Program-made: the position numbers and the translations under genes | DNA from: Chloromonas sp. AAM2 | Taxonomy: Eukaryota; Chlorophyta; Chlorophyceae; Chlamydomonadales; Chlamydomonadaceae | NCBI GenBank assembly: GCA_004335635.1 | Contig: QAXH01004529.1 | Location: forward strand, 1-14,063 | Length of the DNA stretch: 14,063 nucleotides | Reading direction: 5' to 3' | In this document: in pieces, positions 1 to 8,672 of the stretch | Layout of the letters: every line of letters starts with the position of its first letter | Numbering within the stretch: position 1 is the stretch's first letter | The notes under the pieces: generated by a model | Database searches by the model: none | What the model saw: only the letters and a program-made list of their open reading frames with translations | What the model was told of the DNA's origin: nothing

Positions 1-386
1 GCACAGGGCGGGTGTGGGGACCGGGGATGCGGGCAATCTCATGATCGGCAGGCTAATAGCAGGTAGGAAGGGTGGGCGGCTGCTGGTGCTTGATGCGTTG
101 GACATGGCATTTGGTGGTGTTGGTTCAATAATGACGCCTCAGCAGCGCACTGCACACAAAGCCCATGCCCTCCGTAGCAAGCTCTTGCGCAGAGTCACGG
201 ATGTGCACGTACGTAGGTGTTGACTTCCAGCGGCTCTTGATGCTGCCTTTGATGCCTGATCATGATCTTATGATTGAATATCTGTGCATAGGTCGTGTCT
301 TCAGGAGTCCGAGGTCATTGTTTTGTGGTTGGGTCACTGACTTTTGAACACATCACCCCCTCCTCACCCTTTCCCCTCTGCTGCAG
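1..386 (+). other. Partial intron at left edge (OEP80-like gene)
   Basis: No convincing exon is visible here. The stretch ends in a pyrimidine-rich tract and CTGCAG, which acts as the 3' splice site for the exon starting at 387. That exon enters in phase 1, needing one base from an upstream exon outside the window. A diverged copy of the exon start lies at 215-240 (see findings). Confidence 0.6.
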
Positions 387-2423
387 GTGTCGATTTCCAG
401 CGGCCCCTGACCCCCAACTGGTCAGGCACCCTGGGCGGCAGCCTGTGCCGCACCACCGCGCTAACCGACACCGGCGCGCCCACCACCCTCGACTGCTACG
501 GGGCGCCACTCACCTTCAGCGGGGGGCCGTCTGACCACATGGCCGTGGTAGCAGCCAGTGCAACTTATAGGTGGGCAAGGATTGATGCCCGCGTATGGAT
601 CTGCGGATGCGACCCGCATATTCAGTAAGCTACCTTTGCATGTACTGATGATGAAGAAGCATGAGGGTGGGTGCTTCTAACTGCGGGGCGCTGACCTCCG
701 CTAAACCTATAGCTAAACCTGACTGAGAGCAGCATGGATTCGGCACGCAACTCAACATGCTGTGCGTACTACATCTTAACATGGCCGGAGATTCGCCCCG
801 CGAAGATGCGCCCCACAGCATTATGGCATTCCACGCGCTAGCAATCGCAGAAGGCGTTTTTCCAGATTACATGGTCGACGACAGCAGATTGCATACGTCC
901 TGAGACTGCACGGCCTATCTGTCTGTGCAACGCATGGAGCTAAGGGGCGAGTATGGGATCATGGCATGGAGTCAAGGGGCCAGTATGGGATCACTGCAAG
1001 TGCCCTATGATGTCTTTGCTGGTGCAGTCCCGCTGACGATGGCAGTTCTCTCCAGCTGAGTGTGGACAGTGCGCTGCCCGCGCACCGCGACTGGCTGCGG
1101 TTCACGCGCGTGCGGGCGCGGGTGGACAAGCCCCTCAACCTGCTGGGGCCGCTGGTGTTGCACTGCAAGTAAGAGCAATGTTAAGGGCACTGTTGAAGGC
1201 ACTGCAAGTAAGGACATGGTAAGGAGCTCTCAAGATGTGCTCGAGGGCCTTTCAACCATTGCCTGAGGGTGGAAGGACCAGGTTGACGGGCGTTGTCAAC
1301 AGCACCGCAAAGAAGAGCACTCTTGTGTGCACTGAACCAGTGCGAGCGGTCCTAGGACGGAGGGACGCCTGGGGCGCAGTGGTGCATGTTTATCATGTGC
1401 TTGTCTTGCCACACCTGATGAGTTCAGCAATCGTTTGAATCAGCAATCGTCTGAGGCATCGCATCTCAGGCAGGTCAGCATGCAACTGAAGGCATCGGCA
1501 GGATCAGCTCGCACACGTCATCCTGACAGTGATGAACATGCTGCTGCACAGAGCGCGTGGCGGGGTGGTGCATGACGACCTCCCGCCCTACGAGGCGTTC
1601 ATCATCGGAGGGACAAACAGCGTGCGGGGGTATGCAGGTAAGCCATCAGCTGCAGTTAGTGCCTCCGGTGACATCAGAGACTATCAGTGTAAGTGATCAC
1701 GGTTCGCATTCATTTTGTGGAGCTGTTGCACGCGCCTTTTTTACCTTGGCCATTGTTTGAACGGTTCACCAGGCACTGGTGTTGAGGGCTGGCTTCACAT
1801 GCGTCAGCTCGCGATGCCTTTGCAGAGGGCGGCGTGGGCACCGGTCGGCGGTGGGTCGAGGCGAGCGCGGAGGTGCGGTTCCCGCTGGTGTCCGCTCTAT
1901 CGGGCTGTGTGTTTGCGGACTGGGGCTCGGACCTGGACTCCGGAGCGAGCGTCATCGGAGACCCCGCAGGTGATTGCATGCAAACGCCTCAGTGTACTGT
2001 ATGTGTATTGCATGCAAAAGTTGCCTTAGTGGAATTCAGGACGAGGTGAGGAAGACAGCAGACAACGTAAGCAGCTACCAAGTGACTGATGCTATGCTGC
2101 TGCGACTATCATGCTAGTGCCAGTAGATGCACCACCGGATCTCATTGAATGCAGAAGTGCACGACTTCACCGATGTGTAAGTGTGCTAGGCTGGTCGCTT
2201 GCACTGGCAAGGGAGCAATGCCAGACAGGGCCAGTCGGCATGGCACTCATGTCGAGACTTACTGTGTGCTTGTTTGGATGCAGGGGCGCGAGGGAAGCCC
2301 GGGCACGGGCATGCATGCGGCGCGGGGATACGGGTGGACACGCCTGTGGGGCCGCTGAGGCTCGAGTATGCATGGAATGCGTCCAAACAAGGACGATTCC
2401 ACGTGGGCGTTGGTTATGATTGA
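387..2423 (+). CDS. OEP80: OEP80/Toc75-V-like Omp85 beta-barrel protein, C-terminal part
   Basis: Exons are 387-570, 1028-1168, 1552-1637, 1826-1969 and 2284-2423 (stop TGA 2421-2423). All junctions are GT-AG and phases match, giving about 230 residues of the C-terminal barrel; the rest lies left of the window. The family inserts or helps assemble beta-barrel proteins in the chloroplast outer envelope. Visible hallmarks in order are: [15 protein letters not shown]; a strand ending LPPYEAF; the Omp85 signature GGTNSVRGY (exon 3); [11 protein letters not shown] then [11 protein letters not shown]; and the last strands [17 protein letters not shown] and [10 protein letters not shown]. The terminal strand ends in an aromatic residue plus Asp, as expected of an Omp85 closing strand. 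[16 protein letters not shown] and the [16 protein letters not shown] end favour OEP80 over Toc75-III, which has GGPYSVRGY. Cyanobacterial-type Omp85 or mitochondrial Sam50 are less likely. Introns carry several local duplications. No TGTAA poly(A) motif follows within 900 nt; an AATAAA is at 3296-3301. Confidence 0.9.
932..994. repeat. Two-copy 32-bp tandem repeat in OEP80 intron 1
   Basis: Copies at 932-963 and 964-994 share GCATGGAG, AAGGGGC and AGTATGGGATCA, with a few substitutions. The repeat lies inside the intron 571-1027, 34 nt before the 3' splice site. Confidence 0.8.
1424..1455. repeat. Two-copy 16-bp tandem repeat in OEP80 intron 2
   Basis: TCAGCAATCG followed by TTTGAA (1424-1439) is repeated directly as TCAGCAATCG followed by TCTGAG (1440-1455). 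Confidence 0.75.
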
Positions 2424-2892
2424 CAGAAGTATTACACGCTGATTACAGGGTTTTTAATTGCAAGGGGAAATGCACCCCATGGTGGGTCTGTTAACCAGCA
2501 ATATTGTGTCCATAGCAATAAGGCCCTGTCCAAGTCATTGCGCAACTCAAAGCGGAGCAGATGTCCACATGATTAATGAGTTCCTGATCACTTCACAACA
2601 GGCTAGCTCAGGTGCTAAGCCGCAGTGGAAGGGGATTCCAAGTGTTTTGTTCTCGACATGACAGCCCGGAAGATGACCGTACATATCAGGTTTTGTCTTA
2701 GCTCATTGACACATAATCACGACGTGTGGGGGTGTATGTCTGGGTCGCTGACAGATGACAGATACATGTGTATTTATGACCACAGTGCGGCGTTGGCAGC
2801 TTCTATGGGTCCATGTGCCTCTCACCAGTTGGCACGCAGGTTCATATCTTCACACGCCTGAGTGCAGCTATGACAAAGACAGCTCCAAAAAA

Positions 2893-2926
2893 AAAGAAGT
2901 TTGCCAGTTCTGGAACAATTCTTGGG
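2893..2926 (+). repeat. Dispersed repeat, copy A (inverted partner at 7072-7105)
   Basis: A 34-nt block beginning AAAGAAGTTTGCCAGTTCTGG and ending ACAATTCTTGGG is nearly identical to the reverse complement of 7072-7105. I see one internal mismatch (A for G). Flanks do not match, apart from a poly(A) run before this copy. Confidence 0.8.
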
Positions 2927-3380
2927 TCCTGCACTGGAATTGGGGTTGATGTGGCGCCACCTGTCCTGACACTGGAACCAGTGTGTGTGCGTGGTGGTTG
3001 TTGCAAATCTGCAGCAAGAACACCTGTTCGCTATTTTTTATGCATGGTTAGCTGGTGAATGGTTGCCTTTATGTGTCACAGCACTTTCTCAACTTACTAC
3101 GGGTGACATGCCCTTCCGATCGTCCCCGTCCCCGTTTCTGTACTTCCCATAAGCTTGAGAGACGCAGAGTTGGCGTTGCCGGCCTCCATTCACTGGTGCA
3201 TCATTACATGGGACCACCACTCAAGCCTGATTGCTAGCAGGGCGGTGAATGGGCATTGGTCACATGAGCCAACGTATTGACTGATATTCCCAGATAATAA
3301 AGCATGAGTCTTTGAGGATACAAGGCAATACGATTCATCGTCTGGCAATTGTCATGCGCTGCGCACGGGCAGGTGTGGGT

Positions 3381-3423
3381 TTACAAGGTGGGAGTGCACA
3401 CCAGGAAGCACACCCACGCAAAG
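3381..3423 (-). repeat. 43-bp dispersed repeat, copy A, containing minus-strand TGTAA
   Basis: Begins TTACAAGGTGGGAGTGCACA on the plus strand and matches 12520-12562 with only a few substitutions and one indel. Read on the minus strand it carries CTTGTAAAC, including TGTAA. It lies about 630 nt past the stop of the mS38-like gene. Confidence 0.75.
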
Positions 3424-4013
3424 GACTAATGCAAAAATCGGTTGTGCCATTCCTTTTACGCACTCTGCCTTTGGAAAAAATCCCATTTTCGGTTCCATGG
3501 ATGTGCATGCATGTCCACATGATTACCGAGTCCTTGGCTCGCTTGATGTCCCCTTTCAGTTGCCAGGCGCATTTGACCGGAAGGGCGATGTATCTTTTGT
3601 TTGCTTTGCCAGCTAGCTGAGGCTCTGCCACACGCTGGCACACGAAAAGCAACTCTGCTTGAAAATTGATGTTACACATCTGGGGTAAAGTACAGGCTCA
3701 AGCGAATGACACTGGCTTCACATGGTACAAACCCTGCAAGGGTGACTCACAACCATCCTCACAGCCTAAGGTAATCAAAAGCTCTGGAAGCAATCACAGC
3801 CTCAGCCAATGGAAAAGCACATGAAATTGGTCTGTCAGCATTCCCGAGTCCTATCACAGTAGCGAACAACAGTGAGGCCCAGGCGGGCTGAATGGCTGGC
3901 TAATCCAAGGGTGTGACGATGGTCACAGACCCGCACAGGCCATACAATAAATGCAGCGCTGTCAGACAAAATGGTACAGGCACGCCCAAGCTGCTGCTCT
4001 CGCCCCACTCAGG

Positions 4014-5021
4014 TCAATCATTCTTGTAGCGGTTGAGCTTCCTGCGCTTCTTGATCTGCAGACACAGGGTGATAGCGCAATGATGACGGTGCTGCAGCAT
4101 GCTCCCTCATGCTCCTGAGCAACTGTGCCTGTCTGCAAACTCATCACCTCGATACAGCTGCTGTTCCAGCGTCACTGACCTTGTGCTTCTTCATCTTCAG
4201 CTTCCTCCACACCAGCGTCCTATCTTTACCAGCCTGCATTTTAAGAATGGCACATGCACGGCAAGCCTGAGAGCCCTGCAAACAATTGAGCGATGCAAGC
4301 ACCGAACAGCCACCAAACAGCACAGCGGGATAGCAGTTGCCACGACAAGAAAAACGTTTGGACGTTTGAACATGCCGCACACTCACCGCCTGCATGGCAT
4401 CAGGTGGCAAGGCTGACTCAGCTGCGTGCATGGCTGCAGCAGCAGCCATGGTAGCAGGACTTGCAGGCATGCCGCTGAGTTGGGCCCTTGCTGCTTGCAA
4501 ACGGGCAGCTGCTGCCGCCAGGTTTGCTGCGGCTTGTGCAGTCTTGTCGGTAACAAGCATGGACTTGGGTATGAGAGTCAGACCATGGGGCGAAAACTGC
4601 GGGCATCACACCAAGATTGACGTGTTGACTATGACAGTGGCTCATTCAGACGTTGCAGCACCACATCGGGGCACAGCTATGTGGCAAGCTGGCGATGCTG
4701 CCATGGGATCGCGCTATGGCTGTTGCGCACCTGAGGGGTAAATTCTTTCCTGTTGGGCAGCAAGTTGCTGACTAGTACAGCATCACTGAAAATGCCCTTC
4801 CGCGAAGGCAGCGTAAGCATGTCAAACTGTTGGGCAGCGCGGGAGGAGAAGGTCCTCTCCCTCCTGCTTGCGCAGGTCGGATAAGCGCTGAGCCTGGGCA
4901 CAGGCACGCCTGTTGCAGCAACGAGTCCAGCTGGGAACGCAGTGAACCCAAGTGCATTGCTGGGACCACGAAGAGCTAACAAGCCTGCCTGCGCCAGGCG
5001 CTCAAGGTTGCAACGTGCCAT
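4014..5021 (-). CDS. mS38/Cox24-AURKAIP1-like organelle ribosomal protein
   Basis: Exons, in order of transcription, are 5021-4731, 4596-4387, 4233-4180 and 4055-4014 (stop TGA at 4016-4014). All introns are GT-AG and all phases are 0, giving 198 aa. The ATG at 5021-5019 is the first after an in-frame stop (TAG at 5072-5070). Residues 1-60 are rich in Arg, Leu and Ala with few acids, fitting a mitochondrial presequence. Residues 110-165 are Ala-rich and probably helical. The C-terminus is strongly basic: WRKLKMKKHK (exon 3) joined to IKKRRKLNRYKND (exon 4). This resembles the KMxxHKxxKRRK core of mS38, the mitoribosomal small-subunit protein known as AURKAIP1 in animals and Cox24 in yeast, where it is also near the C-terminus. 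The family call rests on that short motif; another small basic organellar protein is possible. It is divergent with the Rab gene. Two minus-strand TGTAA motifs lie at 3676-3672 and 3385-3381. Confidence 0.65.
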
Positions 5022-5444
5022 TACTACTACTGCTGAGTCTACTGAGTTTGGACTGATTGGAGTGGAGGACTATGAGCGTGTAGGACTCCACCATAACTGG
5101 GGTTCGGGTTGCAAGTGCAATTTCCACACGCGCAGAAGCGCGGAGGCTTCACACGGAGGATGCAGAGAGGCACAAGGCGTACGGGTCGCGATTGTGACGA
5201 GGGCTGTGCCGGGGCTCAGCCCTGGTCAAGTCGCAGAAAGCCCTTCTGAAACGGGCCTGTAAGCGTTACTCTTGTTCCTCTGCTGACTCCTCATGTGCAG
5301 GGCCAGCCAGCTGCTGACCAGCGCATCATAATGCAATGCAAACAGAATGAAGAACGGACTTCAAGGGGAGAACACCTGCGAGCATCTCATCAAGGCAGGT
5401 GAACATGAAGGCGAGGTATTCTGACATGACTGAACTGAACGCAT
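5022..5444. promoter_or_regulatory. Short divergent intergenic region (shared promoter)
   Basis: Only 423 bp separate the start codons of the minus-strand mS38-like gene and the plus-strand Rab gene. Both 5' UTRs and both promoters must lie here, unless there are non-coding first exons elsewhere. I see no clear TATA box or long palindrome. Confidence 0.55.
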
Positions 5445-7822
5445 ATGCCTTCACAAGGTTCCTCTGCCACTGTGAAGCAGGTTATCTTTGTGGGGGATGC
5501 TGGAGTAGGAAAGACGTGCTTGCTCGAACGACTCTTCTCTGACAAGATCGAGTTGAACACCCAGCCAACTATAGGTAAGGCCAGTCAACTCTGCCACCAG
5601 ATTAGTGAAGCTCAAGCACATGAGGAGCAGCTGAGCCTTGGCAGACACAACGCACTAACGTGATGCCCAAGTGTGACAGTCCTACTACTTCAGCTTACTG
5701 CAATACTTCGGACACATTCAACTGTGCAGCCGAATGCACATCAAGCTTACTGCTGCTGGCCGATGGTCATACAAATCACAAAACCTGTCCTGTTGCAGGT
5801 TGTGACTTTCGGTTCAAACGGTACACAGTAGATGATCATGACATTGGCGTCACATTATGGGACACTGCAGGCGCTGAGCGGTGGGTACACTAGCACTCCA
5901 GCCGCGGCCTCCAGCCTAGGGAGGCCTTCCAGTCTAGGGGGCATACAAATATCATGTGCCACACTGGTGGGCGGGTTTGCGTTTCAGCCGCGTCGTGCAC
6001 AGGGGCCATATCATACAGTCATTACTTGCCACACTGATTCACTCACTGCAGCACTCAGCACTCAGCACTCGCCAACGCTCACCAACACGCATTCAATCAA
6101 CCTCATGCTGCCCAACAAACAGCTTATAAATCCTTGACGACGTGCATGTCTTTCAGGTACTCGGCTATGACTGCCAGCTACTTTCGTGGTGCGCATGGCA
6201 TTGTGTTAGGTAAGCAACAAGGTGTGATCCGGACACTGGTAGCACTTGGAATCCAGGATCCCCGTGTGTGTCTCTTGTGGTGTCAGAGTCTTATGCCGCA
6301 AAGTATGGCAGCATGTATGCATGACTAGTCAGTTGGTGGTTGTATTCCTACCTCGTGTGTGATCGCTATGGTTCTTCAACTCCAACCCATCCTTGTGCGT
6401 AATCATTATGACCAAACTGCACATAGTTGAGTGTTCAGCCAATTGTTATGTGTTCGCACCGTGCAGTGTATGATGTCACACGGCGGGAGACACTGACTGC
6501 CCTTTCTAAGCACTGGCTTGCTGAAGTTGATGAGCACATGAGCTCGCCAAACGTGGTGCGGCTCATTGTGGGCAACAAAATAGACGTGAGTGGGGAGAGA
6601 CAATAAGGCTGCAAGGAAAAGGTGGGGAAATTGGATTCTCCCCTTCAGAGCACAGCAAGTCTTATTGGCTGGCTGTGATCACAACCTTGGTGGATACCCA
6701 GTGCACGTGTGCTGCCAAACGAGTGCGTGTGCCAAACGAGGTAATCTTTTTCCTGTCATTCCCATTTGCGCGTCAGCATTTCACCCTCAATGGTCCCTCT
6801 ACCATTTCTGACCTCATGCACCTGTCTGTTCTGGCTCCAGCTGGGCTCCAAGCGTGAGGTGACGCCGGAGGAGGGTGCAGAGGTGGCCAGGCAACACGGC
6901 TGCCTCTACAAAGGTGTGAAGGAGGGCTGCGTCACTGCATGGTGCTCCTTGACCTGGGCGCATGGCTGAGCCAGCTTAGCGCCAGCCTGTCACTTGGTTG
7001 TGTTTGGATGGAAAGATCCAATCAAGGTTGGAGAAGCTTTATAACTACATGCTGTTTTAAGAAGATGTAATCCCAAGAATTGTCCCAGAACTGGCAAACT
7101 TCTTTTGTCTGTCTGCAGTTCACGGTGCATGTTTGTGTCCTGCCTTGAAGACCGGGACCCTTGCCCAAACTGTGTGTTGTATCCGTGCCCTGGTACGTGC
7201 AGAGACCAGTGCTGCTGCCCGTGATGAAAACGTCCACGACGCGTTTGTGTGGGGCCTCATCAGCAGCATACTGGCCAGCGACGTGCTCCAGGGATACGGC
7301 CATGAAAAACTAAATGTGGGTGACAGGGGCCGCTCTGAGAAGGCGTTTGTTCAAATTGGGTATACGATTGCGTGCATGTGATTAGCATGAAGGCGTCAGC
7401 ATCAAGTCTGTTAATGGAATGAAGTGATTCATTCTACTTGATATAGAATATACATGTGTTACTATTTACTGGGTCTGAAGTGCACGTGATCATGGTGTGC
7501 CCATCAGTGAAGAGCAACAAAGCGAACTTGATGGGGGGTTTGCACTGGGGCAGATTCCTGTGTGATTTGTCTTTACTGTGTGCGTAACATTGCCGCATGC
7601 CCTTGACTGTTGATCGTGCGTCTTGGCGATGCAGTGCTGGGTGTCTGCCTCAACTTTCTATTTGTTCAAGTCCAGTTTTCGCCAAAATGCCATGCTACCA
7701 TGCTAGTTGGTTAGCCTTGCTCTTCGCCCATTTGTTGCTGTGTGCCCTTGCCACCACGTGCTGTGCAGGTGGAGCAGGAGGCGCCTGCCAGGAAGCGCCA
7801 CCCATGCTGTTGGAGTGGATAG
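5445..7822 (+). CDS. Rab-family small GTPase (Rab18/RabC-like)
   Basis: Exons are 5445-5574, 5799-5880, 6157-6209, 6467-6585, 6841-6913, 7203-7315 and 7769-7822 (stop TAG). Phases agree throughout, giving 207 aa. The ATG follows an in-frame TGA at 5436-5438. Motifs: P-loop GDAGVGKT (17-24); switch I Thr42 in PTIG; WDTAGAERY (64-72); YDVTRRET (90-97), typical of Rab18/RabC; NKID (125-128); ETSAA (153-157); and a C-terminus HPCCWSG, a CCxxx double-cysteine site for geranylgeranylation as in Rab11. It should act as a membrane-bound switch in vesicle or lipid-droplet traffic. Two departures stand out: the catalytic Gln of DTAGQE is Ala69, and the Lys of the usual SAK motif is Ala157. The exon 6 donor (AAT|GTGGGT at 7316) is the least certain junction, but it is in frame and gives a normal tail length. 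Subfamily is uncertain; DTAGxERY and an altered Gln also occur in Rab24. Confidence 0.88.
5906..5939. repeat. Two-copy 17-bp tandem repeat in Rab intron 2
   Basis: GGCCTCCAGCCTAGGGA (5906-5922) is followed directly by GGCCTTCCAGTCTAGGG (5923-5939), 25 nt after the 5' splice site. Confidence 0.7.
7072..7105 (-). repeat. Dispersed repeat, copy B (in Rab intron 5)
   Basis: This is the minus-strand copy of the block at 2893-2926, inside the intron 6914-7202 of the Rab gene. No terminal inverted repeat or target-site duplication is obvious at either copy. Confidence 0.8.
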
Positions 7823-8079
7823 CAGTCTTGTCATCTGCATCGTGTACACGATAGTTGGCTGGTCCCTGATGCCAGCTTCTGACGTTTCGTTTGCTGCTAG
7901 CTGTTTTGGTGTTTACTGTCCGCTGCTGTTTTTCCTTGAACTTGCCATTCCTATTCTTTGTTCATCTGCTCGTTACTCACGCCAAATTGATATGGCTCGT
8001 ACGTCAATTAATGACAAAGTACGCAGTATGCATTTTTGTAGCAGCACAAGTGCATTTGCATGCCTGGTGGAGGTTTGCC

Positions 8080-8084
8080 TGTAA
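8080..8084 (+). terminator. Candidate poly(A) signal TGTAA (Rab gene)
   Basis: It is the first TGTAA after the Rab stop at 7822, giving a 3' UTR of about 270 nt. TGTAA is the usual polyadenylation signal in chlorophyte nuclear genes; use at this site is inferred. Confidence 0.5.
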
Positions 8085-8470
8085 CACACTGTGACAGGCC
8101 AGCACTGGAACTTCCTCCCTTCACATCCCAAGCAAGTAAGAACTGACAAACACTCACTAGCTGGGTATGCCCAGAATGTTTACATGTGCGGTGCCAAGTT
8201 TGTAAACCTTGTAAACATCAAGGGCGGGTGCACACAGTGTAGCGGCGTGCATGCAACCTAGCTTCTGTGGAAAAGGCAAGGCATGTAAGTTGGTTGAGTG
8301 CGATTTGGCAACATGGTGTCGTCCGACGGCGAATGGTGTATCTTTATTTCCTTGGGGCACGTGCAAACGCCCCGTGCGCTTCCTGAGTGGTCACACGGTG
8401 CCTGCGCACTGATGTGGTCTTGCCGTCTACGTCCTGGTCTACGCGTTGCGCTGGTCAAACCTTGTCAGCG

Positions 8471-8489
8471 GTTACATTAGTAATGTAAC
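8471..8489. promoter_or_regulatory. Perfect palindrome GTTACATTA-G-TAATGTAAC
   Basis: Nine-base arms match perfectly around a single central base, about 185 bp upstream of the HhH-protein start codon. It could be a binding site for a dimeric regulator, or simply overlapping TGTAA/TTACA motifs. Only position and symmetry support it. Confidence 0.4.
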
Positions 8490-8672
8490 TTGTGAGTCCT
8501 GTTGGCCTCAACGCAAAGCTGGCACTGCAGATCGTGTAACTTGTTTTGGGGTGACTGACCAGTTTCCTGCTGTAGGCGTCCAGTGGCGTATCTCAACATT
8601 TCCGAAGTCCGCACCCTATGCCAGCACAGCATTTCTTGTAAACAAAAGCAGCCTCCATATTGGCCAGCAGCC

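Larger units (their letters stand above)
2424..4013. other. Convergent intergenic region with dispersed repeats
   Basis: It lies between the stop codons of the OEP80-like gene (plus) and the mS38-like gene (minus), so it should hold both 3' UTRs. No reading frame here looks protein-like or carries a recognisable motif. Contents: an AATAAA at 3296-3301 (plus); TGTAA on the minus strand at 3676-3672 and 3385-3381, candidate poly(A) signals for the mS38-like gene; one arm of an inverted dispersed repeat (2893-2926); one copy of a 43-bp dispersed repeat (3381-3423); and a short direct repeat (2561-2585 and 3511-3535). Confidence 0.6.
7823..8672. other. Rab 3' flank and HhH-gene promoter region
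   Basis: No gene is apparent in these 850 bp. The Rab 3' UTR should occupy the left part, ending near the TGTAA at 8080-8084. Further TGTAA motifs sit at 8200-8214. The right part should hold the promoter and 5' UTR of the HhH-protein gene, including a perfect palindrome at 8471-8489. Confidence 0.55.

Noticed and set aside
646..726. Possible C/D-box snoRNA in OEP80 intron 1 (ATGATGA at 648-654, CTGA at 691 and 719)
   Set aside because: No terminal stem pairs the flanks of the boxes, the spacing to the first CTGA is too short, and no guide target was found by eye.
3335..3679. 114-codon minus-strand open frame in the intergenic region
   Set aside because: Part of it is the 43-bp dispersed repeat, composition looks random, and no domain is visible. 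It probably lies in the mS38-like 3' UTR.
8583..8672. Upstream in-frame ATG for the HhH-protein gene
   Set aside because: It would add 30 residues with no similarity to the family's start, and the ATG at 8673 has a better context. It cannot be excluded without 5' transcript data.
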